Assembly: GCF_026262505.1 (NCBI RefSeq)
Contig: NC_067203.1
Coordinates: 14,148,392-14,212,391, forward strand
Source: Trichomonas vaginalis G3
Taxonomy: Eukaryota > Parabasalia > Trichomonadida > Trichomonadidae
DNA length: 64,000 bases
Direction of reading: 5' to 3'
Shown here: piece by piece, positions 20,981-33,000 of the stretch
Layout of the letters: every line of letters begins with the position of its first letter
How positions within the stretch are numbered: position 1 is the first letter of the stretch
The notes under the pieces: generated by a model
Databases searched by the model: none
What the model saw: the letters and a program-made list of their open reading frames with translations, nothing else
What the model was told of the DNA's origin: nothing
Program-made: the position numbers and the translations under genes

Positions 20981-22354
20981 TTAATCCTCTACTTGAGGGT
21001 CTTTTGCTAAAATTGAGTCATTTGCCTTCTCAAGTTCTTTTCTTGTATCCTCAACTATGTCGTCGTATTCGTCATCAGACAAAACATCTTTGTGCGAAAT
21101 TCTTTGGAACAAAGGACTCATTTGTTTAGTAACAAACCTTCTCAGAGACAAAGGATTTGCTTTCTTTCTTGTGTGGACGACTTTTCCATCTTCTCCAACT
21201 TGGACTTTGAATGGAAATTCTTCTCCCCACAAATCATTTCCTGATGGTTTCAGATCTCTCGATTTTGTTCTTGATTTCTTCTTTCTGATTCTATTTCCAT
21301 TCTCATCGATCTCGTATTCATCATCATCTCCTTCATTTGATGACTTTTTGTTCCTTTTTTCGAATACTTTAGCTCTAATTCTGAAATTTGACATCGGAAT
21401 CAGACGATATTTCAAAATTGTGCGCTTAGACTTATATTTTTGTTCTTCACTTTCTTCCTCTTCATCATTTTCTTCATCATCCTTGAAGAATTGACTTAAA
21501 TCTAAATTTGGATCTTCTTCTTGATCAGATTCCATGTATTCAGTAACTTTTTCAATATCAACAGTACCTTTGCAGTATTTCTTGAAGTCTTCGAGCTGTT
21601 TTATTAATGTTTGAATGACATTTTGCTCATGTAATTTCGAAAGTTTGTTATTTATATCGGATTCGACTTTCTTTTCATGCTGAGTTGAGTATTTCTGTAA
21701 ATCACTACTAATTGCTGTTGTTTGCTTGAGAAGTTCGTTTGCTTGCGTTTCCGGTTGAAGAAGATTTACATCTCCGAATTTCTGATTGTTTAAATTTACT
21801 AAGTATTGATCACATTTCGCAGCAACATCGTATTCAGCAAGAACATCAATAGAATAAGAGTATTTTTGGGATATTAAAATATTTGCGATGTTTTGCATGC
21901 TTTGCTTTTCGCGACCAAGAGATTGACTGCATTGCTCATTGAGTAGACTAAATTTAGTTGTGTATTGAGCTTTTTCATTACTAAGCGGTAGATAAATGCT
22001 AGGAGCGACGCTGGCTTTCGCTTCTTCAAGTTCCTTATCAGTTTTATCAAGCTCATTCATCAGGTATTCAACTCTTTTGGCTAAGTCCATTGCTATGTAA
22101 GCATTACTTGATTCACCGCCCAAATACTGAGAAAGCATCGATAAATATGTATTAGTTTCTCCTAAAGTAGTATCAGTTGTGGAATATTCGTTTTTCGATT
22201 GATTTAAATCCTTTTTGGCTGTTTTAAATTCCTGAATTGCGTCGATCGATTTTTTCTGAATGTATTCTTGCTCACTATAGTTATTGCCTCCTCTATAGTA
22301 AAATTGCTTGTACTGATATGTGCCTTTCGGGTACAAGCAAGAATACCTTCTCAT
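20981..22354 (-). CDS. Acidic coiled-coil protein, unknown function
   Basis: Predicted 457 residues from the first ATG; the frame extends upstream only on TTG. The N-terminal part (about 10-260) is helical and coiled-coil-like with many Q, S and Y. A strongly acidic run (DDEENDEEEESEEQ) follows near 300. Then there is a basic stretch (NRIRKKKSRTKSRD) that could be a nuclear localisation signal, and an acidic C-terminus. There is no signal peptide or membrane segment. I do not recognise the family. The alternating acidic and basic blocks would fit a nuclear or cytoskeletal scaffold, but that is a guess. The stop is in TAAA, 40 bp from element B. Confidence 0.55.
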   Translation of the reverse strand: MRRYSCLYPKGTYQYKQFYYRGGNNYSEQEYIQKKSIDAIQEFKTAKKDLNQSKNEYSTTDTTLGETNTYLSMLSQYLGGESSNAYIAMDLAKRVEYLMNELDKTDKELEEAKASVAPSIYLPLSNEKAQYTTKFSLLNEQCSQSLGREKQSMQNIANILISQKYSYSIDVLAEYDVAAKCDQYLVNLNNQKFGDVNLLQPETQANELLKQTTAISSDLQKYSTQHEKKVESDINNKLSKLHEQNVIQTLIKQLEDFKKYCKGTVDIEKVTEYMESDQEEDPNLDLSQFFKDDEENDEEEESEEQKYKSKRTILKYRLIPMSNFRIRAKVFEKRNKKSSNEGDDDEYEIDENGNRIRKKKSRTKSRDLKPSGNDLWGEEFPFKVQVGEDGKVVHTRKKANPLSLRRFVTKQMSPLFQRISHKDVLSDDEYDDIVEDTRKELEKANDSILAKDPQVED

Positions 22355-22750
22355 TTTCGATAGAGAAAAAAACGAAGAATGTAAACTTCTCAAAAAATCA
22401 AAAATGAACGGGAAATAGCCTTATGTTATTCAGATCCTTTTGAAGATATAATAGCTATAATTAAACATGTGTAATGAATCTGTGATATCAATATTGATTT
22501 ATCTGTGTATATTTTGATATAAAAATTGCGAAAATGCATAAACGAAAAATGTTAGTGTCAAAAATGAACATACTTATACAAGATTAGTAGAGAGATTCCT
22601 CAACAAGCATATACTAAGAACATTGATTTCAGCATCCAGAACAATAGTCCGAAATTTCATTGTACATTTGCATTATTTTGATTAATATTAAAATTTTATC
22701 ATATTTATATTATCCAAATCTTCTTTATTATTGAGATTTTTGAATTTTAA
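22355..22750. other. Divergent intergenic region
   Basis: AT-rich spacer holding the promoters of two divergent genes. No TCACTTTT-type motif or other element stands out. Confidence 0.4.
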
Positions 22751-24208
22751 ATGAGTGACTCAAGCGATATTGAGTCACTCCCACATTCTTCGGGAATACA
22801 AAACCAACGAGGGTTTAATAAACTCAAGCAAGTGTTAAGTCAAGTAATTCCAAAGCGAAATACAAAGTCTTTCGACTTAGATTCAACAGATGCAATTTTA
22901 GTTTTATTATTCACAGCAATAGGAATGCTTACACGCGTTTTTAGAGTACAAGCACCAAACACAGTTGTATTTGATGAAGTTCATTTTGGAAATTTCACAA
23001 ATTGGTATTTAAGAGGTCAATATTTTCACGATATTCATCCACCATTAGCTAAATTAATCATGGCATCAGTTGCTTCTTTTGCTGGATATAAAGGAGATTA
23101 CAGTTTCGAAAAATTAAATGGCCAAAAATATCCTTCTATGACATACGTCGCTTTAAGACTGACACCAATATTTTTTGGTGCAGCATGCGTTCCGATGGCG
23201 TATTTAGCAGCTCGTGCAATGAACTGCGGACATTTTACATCTTTTGGAGCGGCAACATGCATTGCATGCGAACTAACATACATTATAGAAGCTCGACATA
23301 TCCTAACAGACTCTATTTTACATTTCTTTTCCATGTTATCCATTCTTTCGATTTATATTCACGATAGATACGAAAATTGGGTTTCATTTCTTTTCATGTG
23401 TACTTCATTAGGATTAGTAGCGTCATGCAAATATACTTCTGGAGGAATTGTCCTCTTAGCTATTGCAAAACAGTTTTTATTAAAAGATGACATTGAATTC
23501 AAAATAATCCGTACTGTAATTATTGTTTATACTGTTGCATTCGTTCATTTCGCTATTTTTGCGATTCATTTATCTTCTTTACCATATTATCCTGAAAATC
23601 CAAACGTTTTGATTCCGAAATGCATCAATGAAAGTCTTATAGACAAAATGAACCCAGATTGGGAGCTCAGGAACAAAGCAAAGCCAATGATTTTCAGAAT
23701 AATAAGTTTAATACTTTATATGCAGTTCTCAAACTTCAATGTAGGATATGGACACCCATACGCATCAAAGTGGTACCAATGGCCGCTATTTACAGGCCGC
23801 TGGGTCCTCTTTTGGACCGAAAATGGAAAACATTTAATTTGCATGGGGAATGTCCTTATTTGGTGGCCAGTTTTCGGATCGATAATAGGTTCTCTTATTG
23901 CAAAGTTCTTCAATACACTGGATGCAGAGGGTTTGGACATGTTATTAGGTTATCTTTTCTCTTTTCTTCCATTTGCATTAATTCCAAGGGACTGTTTCCT
24001 TTACCACTACGCAATACCTCTTATGTTTGGTATCTACGAGCTTGTAATTCTTATAGAAAGGCAGTTTTCACCTGCATTTACTGGATTTCTTCTTACTTTG
24101 ATATGCTTTTTAGCAATATTCGGTTTCTTCCTTTGGTGTCCATGGGTTTATGCTCTAACAACACCAGATTTTGAATTTATGGTTTGGAATAACAAATGGA
24201 GATATTAA
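22751..24208 (+). CDS. Dolichyl-phosphate-mannose protein O-mannosyltransferase (PMT/GT39) lacking MIR domains
   Basis: Predicted 485 residues, polytopic. The N-terminal GT39 core is clear: VFDEVHFGNFTNWYLRGQYFHDIHPPLAKL carries the Asp-Glu pair (about 75-76) and the HPPLAK motif of the PMT family. ARHILTDS follows near 180. The C-terminal multi-membrane part (PYASKWYQWPLFTGRWVLFW) is also typical. PMTs move mannose from dolichyl-phosphate-mannose to Ser/Thr in the ER lumen. Fungal and animal PMTs are about 750-900 residues because a lumenal MIR domain sits in the middle; here it is absent and the protein is correspondingly short. The start is an ATG, and the stop is in TAAA followed by a T-rich run. 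It could modify the Ser/Thr-rich surface protein at 30013, which is inference. Confidence 0.85.
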   Translation: MSDSSDIESLPHSSGIQNQRGFNKLKQVLSQVIPKRNTKSFDLDSTDAILVLLFTAIGMLTRVFRVQAPNTVVFDEVHFGNFTNWYLRGQYFHDIHPPLAKLIMASVASFAGYKGDYSFEKLNGQKYPSMTYVALRLTPIFFGAACVPMAYLAARAMNCGHFTSFGAATCIACELTYIIEARHILTDSILHFFSMLSILSIYIHDRYENWVSFLFMCTSLGLVASCKYTSGGIVLLAIAKQFLLKDDIEFKIIRTVIIVYTVAFVHFAIFAIHLSSLPYYPENPNVLIPKCINESLIDKMNPDWELRNKAKPMIFRIISLILYMQFSNFNVGYGHPYASKWYQWPLFTGRWVLFWTENGKHLICMGNVLIWWPVFGSIIGSLIAKFFNTLDAEGLDMLLGYLFSFLPFALIPRDCFLYHYAIPLMFGIYELVILIERQFSPAFTGFLLTLICFLAIFGFFLWCPWVYALTTPDFEFMVWNNKWRY

Positions 24209-24278
24209 ATTGTTTTTTTTTTTTATTTTATTTTGAAGAAAATAAATTGTAAAAGATATATTTATTTTAAAATTAACA

Positions 24279-26606
24279 TTATTTTCTTGTATTTCGATTT
24301 CGCTTACATTCGACAACGGCGCCAGTTCCGCTATTACTGTTTGTGTCATAAATTACACGTGAAAATTGAATGTTTCCATTGCCACGCCATGGTGGCCTTC
24401 TGATTGTACCAAAGCCATCAAGCGCTTGCTCATTATGAGAATCAGTAGATTGTCGCCTTGTTGTAGAAGAAGATGATGAAGAACGAGAATTAGTATATGA
24501 TTGCCTTGGCGTAGAAGATGGTGAAGATGAACTAGAAGCATCCGTCTTGTGTCTTCGCGGATAAGTTGAATTAGTTCGATTGTAATCGCTTGGTGATTCT
24601 CGTTCAGTTTTTGAAGTGTTGATTTGCGAATCTTCAACTCTCGATTTTTCCTTCAATAAATTTTGACGGAGATGTTTATTTTCTGTTACCAATTGTCGAT
24701 TGATAGAAATCAAATTTCTGTTTTCTTCCTTAATTTTTTCCATTTCATTTGTAATGTTAGGATCAGTATATTTCTTTTGTATTCGAACTTGTTTATTTAT
24801 TTTAGTTATTTCTGTCTTTTGCGATGCTATTGTAGACTCTAAGCTTTTGATATTTTCTTCCATTGATGCAATTTTGGATTGATATTCTTGATATAGCTGT
24901 TTAAACCTTTTATTTAAAGCAAAGGATTTTTTGCGTCTTTCTTCAGTCTTATCCAGTTTATTTTGCAGTTCAGCATTTTTATTTTTTTCGCTTTCTAAAA
25001 GTTCCGTTAGACCATTAACTTCTTTTTCTTTATCAGAAAGTTTGTTCACTATTGATATATTAACATCATTTAAACTTTCTAATTGTGTGGAGTAACTTTT
25101 CTTTTCGCTTTCCAATGCTTGAATTTTATTATTTAGATTATTAACTTCTGACTGAAGTAAATTAGATTGTCCGGTTTCTGTTGTTAAAACTGAAAGTTGG
25201 TTTTGTAATTTTTTAGAATTTTCTCTTTCTTGTTTCAATTGGAAATTCAATTTTTGATTTTCTTCTGAACACTGCCTGATTTTTTCCTCAAAATCTGCGT
25301 TGTTGCTTGATATATTTTCAGAATTTCGTTTTAGTTTCTCCAATTCTTGCAACAGAGCGGATATTTGCTTTTCAAACTTGTCTTTTTCTTGTTTCATAGC
25401 GGCATCAAATTCATTCTTTTGTCTTTCTGACTTTTCTTTTTCTTGTTTCAAAATTGTATCCAAATCTTTCTTTTGCTTCTCTATCTCTGTTATTTTAGTC
25501 TGAAGATCAGATATTCTTTGTGAAAGTTCAAATTGATCTTGACTATTTTGCTGAGTTATGGTTTCTTTTTCCTTAATTTTATTATCCTTTCGTTCCAATT
25601 CCTTGTCTTTAACCTTGAGTTGTTCCTCTGATCGTTGCTTATATAAACGAAAAGAGTTTTGGTAATTTTTAATTTGATTTGAATTTCTGATCAAATTATT
25701 TTTCAATGTTTGTATTTCACTTTCAAGTTCTATTATTTTGCTTGAATTTTGTGATTGAACACTATTAAATTTGCTTGTCATTTCTGATTGTTCTAATTTC
25801 TTTTGCATTTCTAGATTTGCAATTTGATTTGTTAAAGCTGTGATTTGCTCTTTATATTGATTTGGATTATTTTCCTTTCGTAAATCTTCAATTTGCTTTT
25901 CGATGTTATTTCTTTCGACTTCATGCTGCTTAGTAATATTATTCTTTTCATTACGTAAACTTTCGTTTTCTTCTTGTAGATTCTCGTTTTCTTCTTGTAA
26001 TCTTTTTATTCTTGCTTGCAATAGTTCTAATCTATTATCATTTGGAGAAGATTGAACAGGTGCAACAGTACCGATCTGATAGTTTGGAGAAATAATTCTT
26101 TTTTCCTTAAGAATCTGAATAACTTTAGTTGAATTATTCTGCTTTGCGCAATCAATCGGTGAGAATCGAAGTAAGTTATTATCGTCATTAAAATCAAGCT
26201 TTTCAGAGTATTTTGCGAGCAAAAATTCTAAAGTTTTATTGCAATCATTAATGCAGCAAACGTGTAGTAATGACAAATTCATGCTGTTTTTTGCTGTGAT
26301 ATCTATATTCTTGTTTTGAACTAAATACTCGATAATTCTATTGCCATCTTCCGAATTTGCTAGTGCTGCTAAAATTGCAGGGTTGTTGCCATACTTATCT
26401 ACAGATCGGCATATGTATCGATTTTCTTCTACGAAATATTCAAAGATCTTGAATGCACCTTTAATACATGCATATTGAAATGCGTTAATTCCTTTTTCAT
26501 TTGGTATTGACATTGAATATTCAACTTCTTTTAATTCTTTAATGGATTCTAAATCTTCTTTATCAATAAGCTTAAAAAGATCATCATTGTTATCAACGAC
26601 AGACAT
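24279..26606 (-). CDS. Ankyrin-repeat protein with long coiled coil and Ser-rich tail
   Basis: Predicted 775 residues. About five ankyrin-type repeats occupy about 10-170 (GINAFQYACIKGAFKIFEYFVEEN, KYGNNPAILAALANSEDGNRIIEYLVQN, SLLHVCCINDCNKTLEFLLAKY). A coiled coil of about 480 residues rich in E, K, Q and N follows (about 190-670). The tail is Ser/Arg/Thr-rich (SSSSSPSSTPRQSYTNSRSSSSSS). This is a common trichomonad architecture, the reverse order of the ankyrin protein at 18077, where the repeats are C-terminal. A scaffold role is inferred. The start is an ATG and the stop is TAAT. Confidence 0.8.
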   Translation of the reverse strand: MSVVDNNDDLFKLIDKEDLESIKELKEVEYSMSIPNEKGINAFQYACIKGAFKIFEYFVEENRYICRSVDKYGNNPAILAALANSEDGNRIIEYLVQNKNIDITAKNSMNLSLLHVCCINDCNKTLEFLLAKYSEKLDFNDDNNLLRFSPIDCAKQNNSTKVIQILKEKRIISPNYQIGTVAPVQSSPNDNRLELLQARIKRLQEENENLQEENESLRNEKNNITKQHEVERNNIEKQIEDLRKENNPNQYKEQITALTNQIANLEMQKKLEQSEMTSKFNSVQSQNSSKIIELESEIQTLKNNLIRNSNQIKNYQNSFRLYKQRSEEQLKVKDKELERKDNKIKEKETITQQNSQDQFELSQRISDLQTKITEIEKQKKDLDTILKQEKEKSERQKNEFDAAMKQEKDKFEKQISALLQELEKLKRNSENISSNNADFEEKIRQCSEENQKLNFQLKQERENSKKLQNQLSVLTTETGQSNLLQSEVNNLNNKIQALESEKKSYSTQLESLNDVNISIVNKLSDKEKEVNGLTELLESEKNKNAELQNKLDKTEERRKKSFALNKRFKQLYQEYQSKIASMEENIKSLESTIASQKTEITKINKQVRIQKKYTDPNITNEMEKIKEENRNLISINRQLVTENKHLRQNLLKEKSRVEDSQINTSKTERESPSDYNRTNSTYPRRHKTDASSSSSPSSTPRQSYTNSRSSSSSSTTRRQSTDSHNEQALDGFGTIRRPPWRGNGNIQFSRVIYDTNSNSGTGAVVECKRNRNTRK

Positions 26607-28105
26607 TTTAGGCTGGCATTTTTTTCAGTCAAAGTATGGAAAAATATTATTTTGCAATTAGATTAATAAAGTTACATATTTCTGAATAAAATTTCTCAAT
26701 AAAAAGCTAATTTTCAGATTTTTTTTTCACTTTTTTTGAAATGTTAGACCCACAGACTTTTAATTACTCTTTAAATACATTGGATAGATATATGTTAAAC
26801 TTTTAATCACATTTACTATCAAACGGAGGGTATTTAGTGAAATTGGTGAAAAAAGATATTTTAATATCATCTGGACTAATAAAATTCTTTATGCATACAT
26901 TCGCTATGCTACTTTTTCCAAATCTGAGTTATTGAACGCAATCTGGGAAAATTCTGAGAGGTATAAGAACGAAAACAAGAGTATTGTATGCTCTTAATAG
27001 AATTAAAGCAAAGAAAGACATTTATTATTCTATATTTTCAATTATCGACTAGTTTAGCATTTTCATGTTGTTATATAATAATATAAATATAATTTCAAAA
27101 TATAACGATCTGGTATTTAGATTTGTTTAATATTATCAGAGTTTAGTAAAATGCATGTTTAAAATATAATATGCATGCCTTTAGCATTTAATTATTAAAA
27201 TAAAATATATTATAAGAAAAACGTAAAAACAACAGAAATTGTAATGTGCTTAGACCTTAGAGGTCATGGTAAGAAAAGTTAAATGAGTGTATTGTAAAAT
27301 AAATGATAAATTTTTGAAATTTTATACGGAGATATCAAACAATCAGGAAAATCATCTTAGGGCAACCGTGATGGATATACTGATGAAACTTTGCAGAAAT
27401 GAAAGATCTAGATGATCTTTAGAAATGGGGCCATTAGCATTAGAAAAATTGAGAAAATTTCAAAATCATATGAAATTTCAATATCAAATCAATTTTAGAT
27501 ATGAATGATATCAATCATATTGATAAATAAAAAAGTGGCCGTTTAAATTTAGATAGTGCACGTTTAAAAATAAAATTCAGAGATAATTCAAATGATAAAG
27601 GAATATATAGACTATATCCAATGTAATAATGCAAAATAATAATTCAATGCTTCTCAATTCAATAGGACATTGTGAAGTGTGCAAAAATTTTGCAAAAAAT
27701 CGAGGATTTGTTTACTATTTTATATTCTCTATGCATACCATTATTTGAACCCAAAACGATTATTTTGAATTGAAAATCACGTTGAATGATTTCATGACAT
27801 AATGAATGATTCTGACAATATTTAATATGACATATGTATAAATTTCGTCATATAAATCGAAATATCATATATTTATTAAATTTGGGGAAATATCTTATCA
27901 ATTTTAGAATTTTTATATTTCAATTAATATGCTATTACTTAAATCTATATTGTCATTTTAGCTATCAACCAACACGCGTGGCTGAGTCATTACTTGTTAA
28001 TAATAAGAGCAAATGAAAAGTTAGTGAAAATACATCACTTTTAAAAATATTAGTAATGTTATAAGCATAATTAGTTTTTAAAAACAAAAATTTATAAAAA
28101 ACAAT
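26607..28105. other. AT-rich intergenic region
   Basis: 1.5 kb without a supported gene. Short open frames are present but show no domain. Confidence 0.45.
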
Positions 28106-29284
28106 TTAATTTTCGACTTCTTTGCTATTAATTACCTTCCTCATTCTTTCAAACAATTCAGATTTCCAGTATCCGACTTCAATCATCGACTTAACAATGA
28201 TGGAATTGTCAATTATTTCTTGCTCTTCAATAATTTCATCGTTTTGCGATGCTTGGAATTTTCTTTCAACATAATCATATTTCCCACTTAATTTATTTGT
28301 AGAAATACATTCACATATAATTTCAGGTAATTCAATTGCAGAAATGCCAGTATTTTCTTTAATTTCGGATACTGCCATACTAACATAGGATGATAAAAGA
28401 TGGGAAACAATGTTCTTATTTATCTCATTCTTAAGACGTGAAAAAGATGGTTGCATATACATGGAAATATAACCCATAGGCGACATAGAGTTAAAACCTT
28501 CAATAACAGCTTTGTACTGATGATTCTTGAAATTCATCATTAAATCTCGAAGTGGTTTGTCTTTTTCGTCTTCTAAGCAGCTCATAAACTCTTCAAATAG
28601 TTCGTTGTCATCTTTCTTGAGATCCCATGAAGCCAGAAAAGAGAATCCGATGATATAAAATAACTCCATATGAGTAACAACTGTAATAGGTGTATTTTCG
28701 ATTTGCATGATAACATCATCTAGTATTTCGATTATATTTCTAAATTCGGAATTCATAAATGATAAAACTGTCATTAATTCATAATTATTTGCTTTTTTAG
28801 CGAGAACATATGATTTCCTAAATTCCCCAAGTATCATATGCAATACTGCTCTTTGTTCATAATACTTATCTGAGGAACTTGCACTACTTCGGATTCTAAT
28901 ATCGCGTTTATAGCTCTGAATTGCATTCCAAAATCTAAGTTGTCGTGTTTGTGCGGAAGCTGTTACAGAGTAATCAACTTCTTTCTCTTTTAAGCGGTAA
29001 ATGTCAACTTCTCTTCGAAGACTTTTTGTTTCAAGATCATTTTCTTCTTCAAGATTGCGATTTATAAGTGGACCGCGATAATTTCCTTCATATAATCTTT
29101 CAATGAAAGATAAATGCGAAATATTGCCGATTGAAGCAAGATATGATTTTAATGCTACATAAACTTGAGTTTTAGTGGCTTCTTCCTTCGAATTTTTCAT
29201 TATATGAAGTTGATATTTCCATATTGCAGGGAATTGAAGATTTTCCAAAAATGCGCTGGCAATATTATTTTCACTAAATTCCAT
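28106..29284 (-). CDS. PCI-domain protein, COP9 signalosome subunit 1 / proteasome Rpn7-like
   Basis: Predicted 392 residues from the first ATG; the longer frame opens on TTG. The first half is helical repeat. The segment at about 215-260 (FYIIGFSFLASWDLKKDDNELFEEF...LRDLMMNFKNHQYKAVIEGF) lines up with the CSN1/Rpn7 pattern of a 'fDR.eLk' turn followed by 'lre....F..skY'. A PCI winged helix follows at about 275-350 (PSFSRLKNEINKNIVSHLLSSYVSMAVSEIKENTGIS). CSN1 belongs to the COP9 signalosome (cullin deneddylation) and Rpn7 to the proteasome lid. The length fits Rpn7 better, and I cannot separate them without alignment. The stop is in TAAA. Confidence 0.66.
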   Translation of the reverse strand: MEFSENNIASAFLENLQFPAIWKYQLHIMKNSKEEATKTQVYVALKSYLASIGNISHLSFIERLYEGNYRGPLINRNLEEENDLETKSLRREVDIYRLKEKEVDYSVTASAQTRQLRFWNAIQSYKRDIRIRSSASSSDKYYEQRAVLHMILGEFRKSYVLAKKANNYELMTVLSFMNSEFRNIIEILDDVIMQIENTPITVVTHMELFYIIGFSFLASWDLKKDDNELFEEFMSCLEDEKDKPLRDLMMNFKNHQYKAVIEGFNSMSPMGYISMYMQPSFSRLKNEINKNIVSHLLSSYVSMAVSEIKENTGISAIELPEIICECISTNKLSGKYDYVERKFQASQNDEIIEEQEIIDNSIIVKSMIEVGYWKSELFERMRKVINSKEVEN

Positions 29285-30012
29285 TTTATGAAACCAAAAT
29301 ATTAATTTCGGTTTTGATCTATTTATTTTATTTCTGTACAAATAGGATTACCCATTGATTTTATATTTTGATGAAATTCAATTTTCACATATTGAATTTC
29401 AACATTCGGACTACGTAAATATCATAAGTTTGTGAGGAATAAAATCTAATATACAACTGATAATCAACAATTCAACGAATTAAAATCATGAAATTTTATC
29501 ATTTAAAATTTTCATCATTTGGTATATTCAACCGAAGTAGGTTTATATCTAAATGAATAATCATTTATTTAATAACCCTGAACGATAGAATAAGGTTTTT
29601 GCTAAGTTTACATTACGAGACATAATCAAATCTCAAAAAGCAGTTTTTTTGAGCATATACAATTAATTGCATTTGCCATATTAAAAATATCAGATTTTGA
29701 CTTTAGTTTGGAGTTTTTCAGAATAAATTTATATATATTTATAAAAAAACAATATTATGCATACCATGTTTTATAATTTTGAAATGTTTGAAAAATTGAA
29801 TAGTTTGAGGAAAAATAATGCATTTACACTAATGCTATATTGTAAGATAAATATCAAAAAATATCGTTTTGAATTCTTTACAATTATTTTTCCGTTAATG
29901 GTAGTTTACAAGTTGATACAATATGGAAAATATAAGTTTCATTTATTTTCATATGTATTTGAAATACATGTTTTTGCAAAATAAACAATTTTGAAGATTC
30001 AGTCAAATTCAT
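29285..30012. other. Divergent intergenic region
   Basis: AT-rich spacer with the promoters of two divergent genes. A 75-codon open frame (29757-29984) has no recognisable features and is not called. Confidence 0.4.
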
Positions 30013-33000
30013 ATGCTGTTTCTAATTGCTTCTATATCCTTATTTGGCTTTTTAAAGCATGATAAGAAGCCATCTAGCAATATTCAATCAAATGAAGCTT
30101 TAGATAGTGTTAGAAATACAAACTCCCTAAAATCCGAATCAAATATAATTTCAAATGAAGCCGACAAACAGATAAATTACGTTTCAGATAACATCAACAA
30201 AACTTTAATAAATCGAAATATTAATCAATTAATTACGAATGTTGAAGTTGAATTACCTCGAATTGAACTCTTAGAAGAAGGAGATGCAAAAGCTGATACA
30301 TCATCTTCATCAAGTTCATCAAGTGAAGATTCCTCTTCATCTTCTTCATCAAGCTCAGAAAGCGAATCATCATCTTCCTCCTCCTCTTCATCGGAAAGTG
30401 AAACTACCTCATCTTCATCTACAGAGAGTGAAACAACTTCATCCTCATCCTCTACAGAAAGTGAAACAACTTCATCCTCATCCTCTACAGAGAGTGAAAC
30501 TACCTCATCATCATCCTCTACAGAGAGTGAAACAACTTCATCATCATCCTCTACAGAGAGTGAAACAACTTCATCATCATCCTCTACAGAGAGTGAAACT
30601 ACCTCATCCTCATCCTCTACAGAAAGTGAAACAACTTCCTCATCAACATCTACAGAGAGTGAAACAACTTCATCTTCATCAACATCTACAGAGAGTGAAA
30701 CTACCTCATCATCATCCTCTACAGAAAGTGAAACAACTTCATCCTCATCCTCTACAGAAAGTGAAACAACTTCATCCTCATCCTCTACAGAGAGTGAAAC
30801 TACCTCATCATCAACATCTACAGAGAGTGAAACTACCTCATCCTCATCCTCTACAGAGAGTGAAACAACTTCATCCTCATCCTCTACAGAAAGTGAAACA
30901 ACTTCATCCTCATCCTCTACAGAGAGAGAAACTACCTCATCATCAACATCTACAGAGAGTGAAACTACCTCATCTTCATCCCCTACAGAGAGTGAAACAA
31001 CATCTTCATCAATTTCCACTTCCACTTCCTCAGAGAGTGAGTTATCAATCTCCACCTCAACAAGTTCAGAGAGTGAGTCATCAATCTCCACCTCAACAAG
31101 CTCAGAGAGTGAGTCATCAATCTCCACTTCCACTTCCTCAGAAAGTGAGTCATCAATCTCCACTTCCACTTCCTCAGAAAGTGAAACATCAATCTCCACC
31201 TCAACAAGTTCAGAAAGTGAAACATCAATCTCCACTTCCACTTCCTCAGAGAGTGAGTCATCAATCTCTACCTCAACAAGTTCAGAGAGTGAGTCATCAA
31301 TCTCCACTTCCACTTCCTCAGAGAGTGAGTCATCAATCTCCACTTCCACTTCCTCAGAAAGTGAAACATCAATTTCCACTTCCACTTCCTCAGAGAGTGA
31401 AACATCAATTTCCACTTCCACTTCCTCAGAGAGTGAAACATCAATTTCCACTTCCACTTCCTCAGAAAGTGAGTCAACAGAATCTACTTCATCTTCATCT
31501 TCATCAGAATTCATATACATACCAACACCTGAATCAACACCCAAATCGACTCCTGCATCAACTCCAGCTAGATCACCATATCCAACTCCACTTCCAATTA
31601 CAACCCCATCTCCATCCCCTGCTCCAATCGAAGGTAATGCAGTTTTCTGCGCCTATGGCGGTGTCTCCAAGTACTGTCCAGCTGGAGTCACAACAGTTGT
31701 CCTTGGCGAAGTTGAGAACTATGTCAAATCAATCTCAATTTCTTCTGACACCAGACTTCTCATCTACGTCGCAGGCGTTGGCACAGCTACATTAAATCTT
31801 GCCAAGTTCACTGGATACGAGATAAACATCACTGGCTGCGACAACAACGCTATCACAGCTAAAGTTACATTACCAGATACATACTCCAAGCTTCTCTTCA
31901 CAGATTTCATTTTATCTCTCCAGACAACATCCTCTACACACGCTCTTTCCTGCGAGACAATCTACTTAGACAATGTCACATTGTCTTCAACAGCTTCCGA
32001 AATCACATTGTCTGCAACAGATATCCACTCCGACATTGTCTCATTAGAAAAGACATCAACAGTAACCGCTAGTGACTTGTTCGAAGTTTTCGACCACACA
32101 AGAGAACCATCATCTGTTCCATCAATCTCATACAAGAGAATATGGTTCGGATACTCAATTCCAAGAGTTGAAATCAAAGCATCAAAATTCCACGTACCAC
32201 ATTCCAAATTGGATGTTCCTTTCTCATCATCTGTCACCGAGTACAAGTTGAACAGCCCTACAACAATCACTGTTTCAGCTAGTGAGTCTTCTTTGAGATA
32301 CATTCTTGAAGATTCAAACCCAACAATGACAGCATTGTTTACAAAACCGTCAACCCTCACAATTGAAGGTAATACCCCCTTAATTTTACAGACCACCGAT
32401 ATTGTCAATTTGAAGCCTCAACAAGAGACATCTAAATTACTCATTATGAGTGGCAGTAAGATCAAAATCGCTGCAACAGATGTCAAGAAACTTAACATGG
32501 CAAATACTCTTGAATCAAAGATCTACATTCCAGCTGATACAACATACAACAACGTTGATGCAAATGTATCATCAGTATCCATATACAACAATGATGATTT
32601 GATCACAGCATTGAGTGACTTCACTGAGAACAATAACAAGGTTTACCTCGAGAACAATAACAAGAGAATACAATTAAAAGTAAACATCGATGGAACAGGA
32701 ATGACAACAAGTCCAATCGGTGTTAAAATTGAAGATGGAACAACAACAATTATCAATGTAACAAATGCTGATGATAAAGTAGAACTTACAATTAATTACA
32801 ACTCAACAGATGCATCAGTACAAGTTAATGGCAATGTACAATTAGTTTCTGAAGAAGGAGAAAACGTTGAAGCATCACAATTCAGTTTGTCAAGCGATAA
32901 GAAGAAGAACATCGGTTTAATTATTGGTATCGTTATCGCTTGCCTTGTATTTATTGTCATTATCATTTTGATCATTATCTTCTTGACACCTGTTGGCGAT

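Noticed and set aside
30225..31544. 439-codon acidic antisense frame as a gene
   Set aside because: It exists only because the repeat unit lacks stops in that frame. There is no promoter motif or independent signal. Kept only as an observation.
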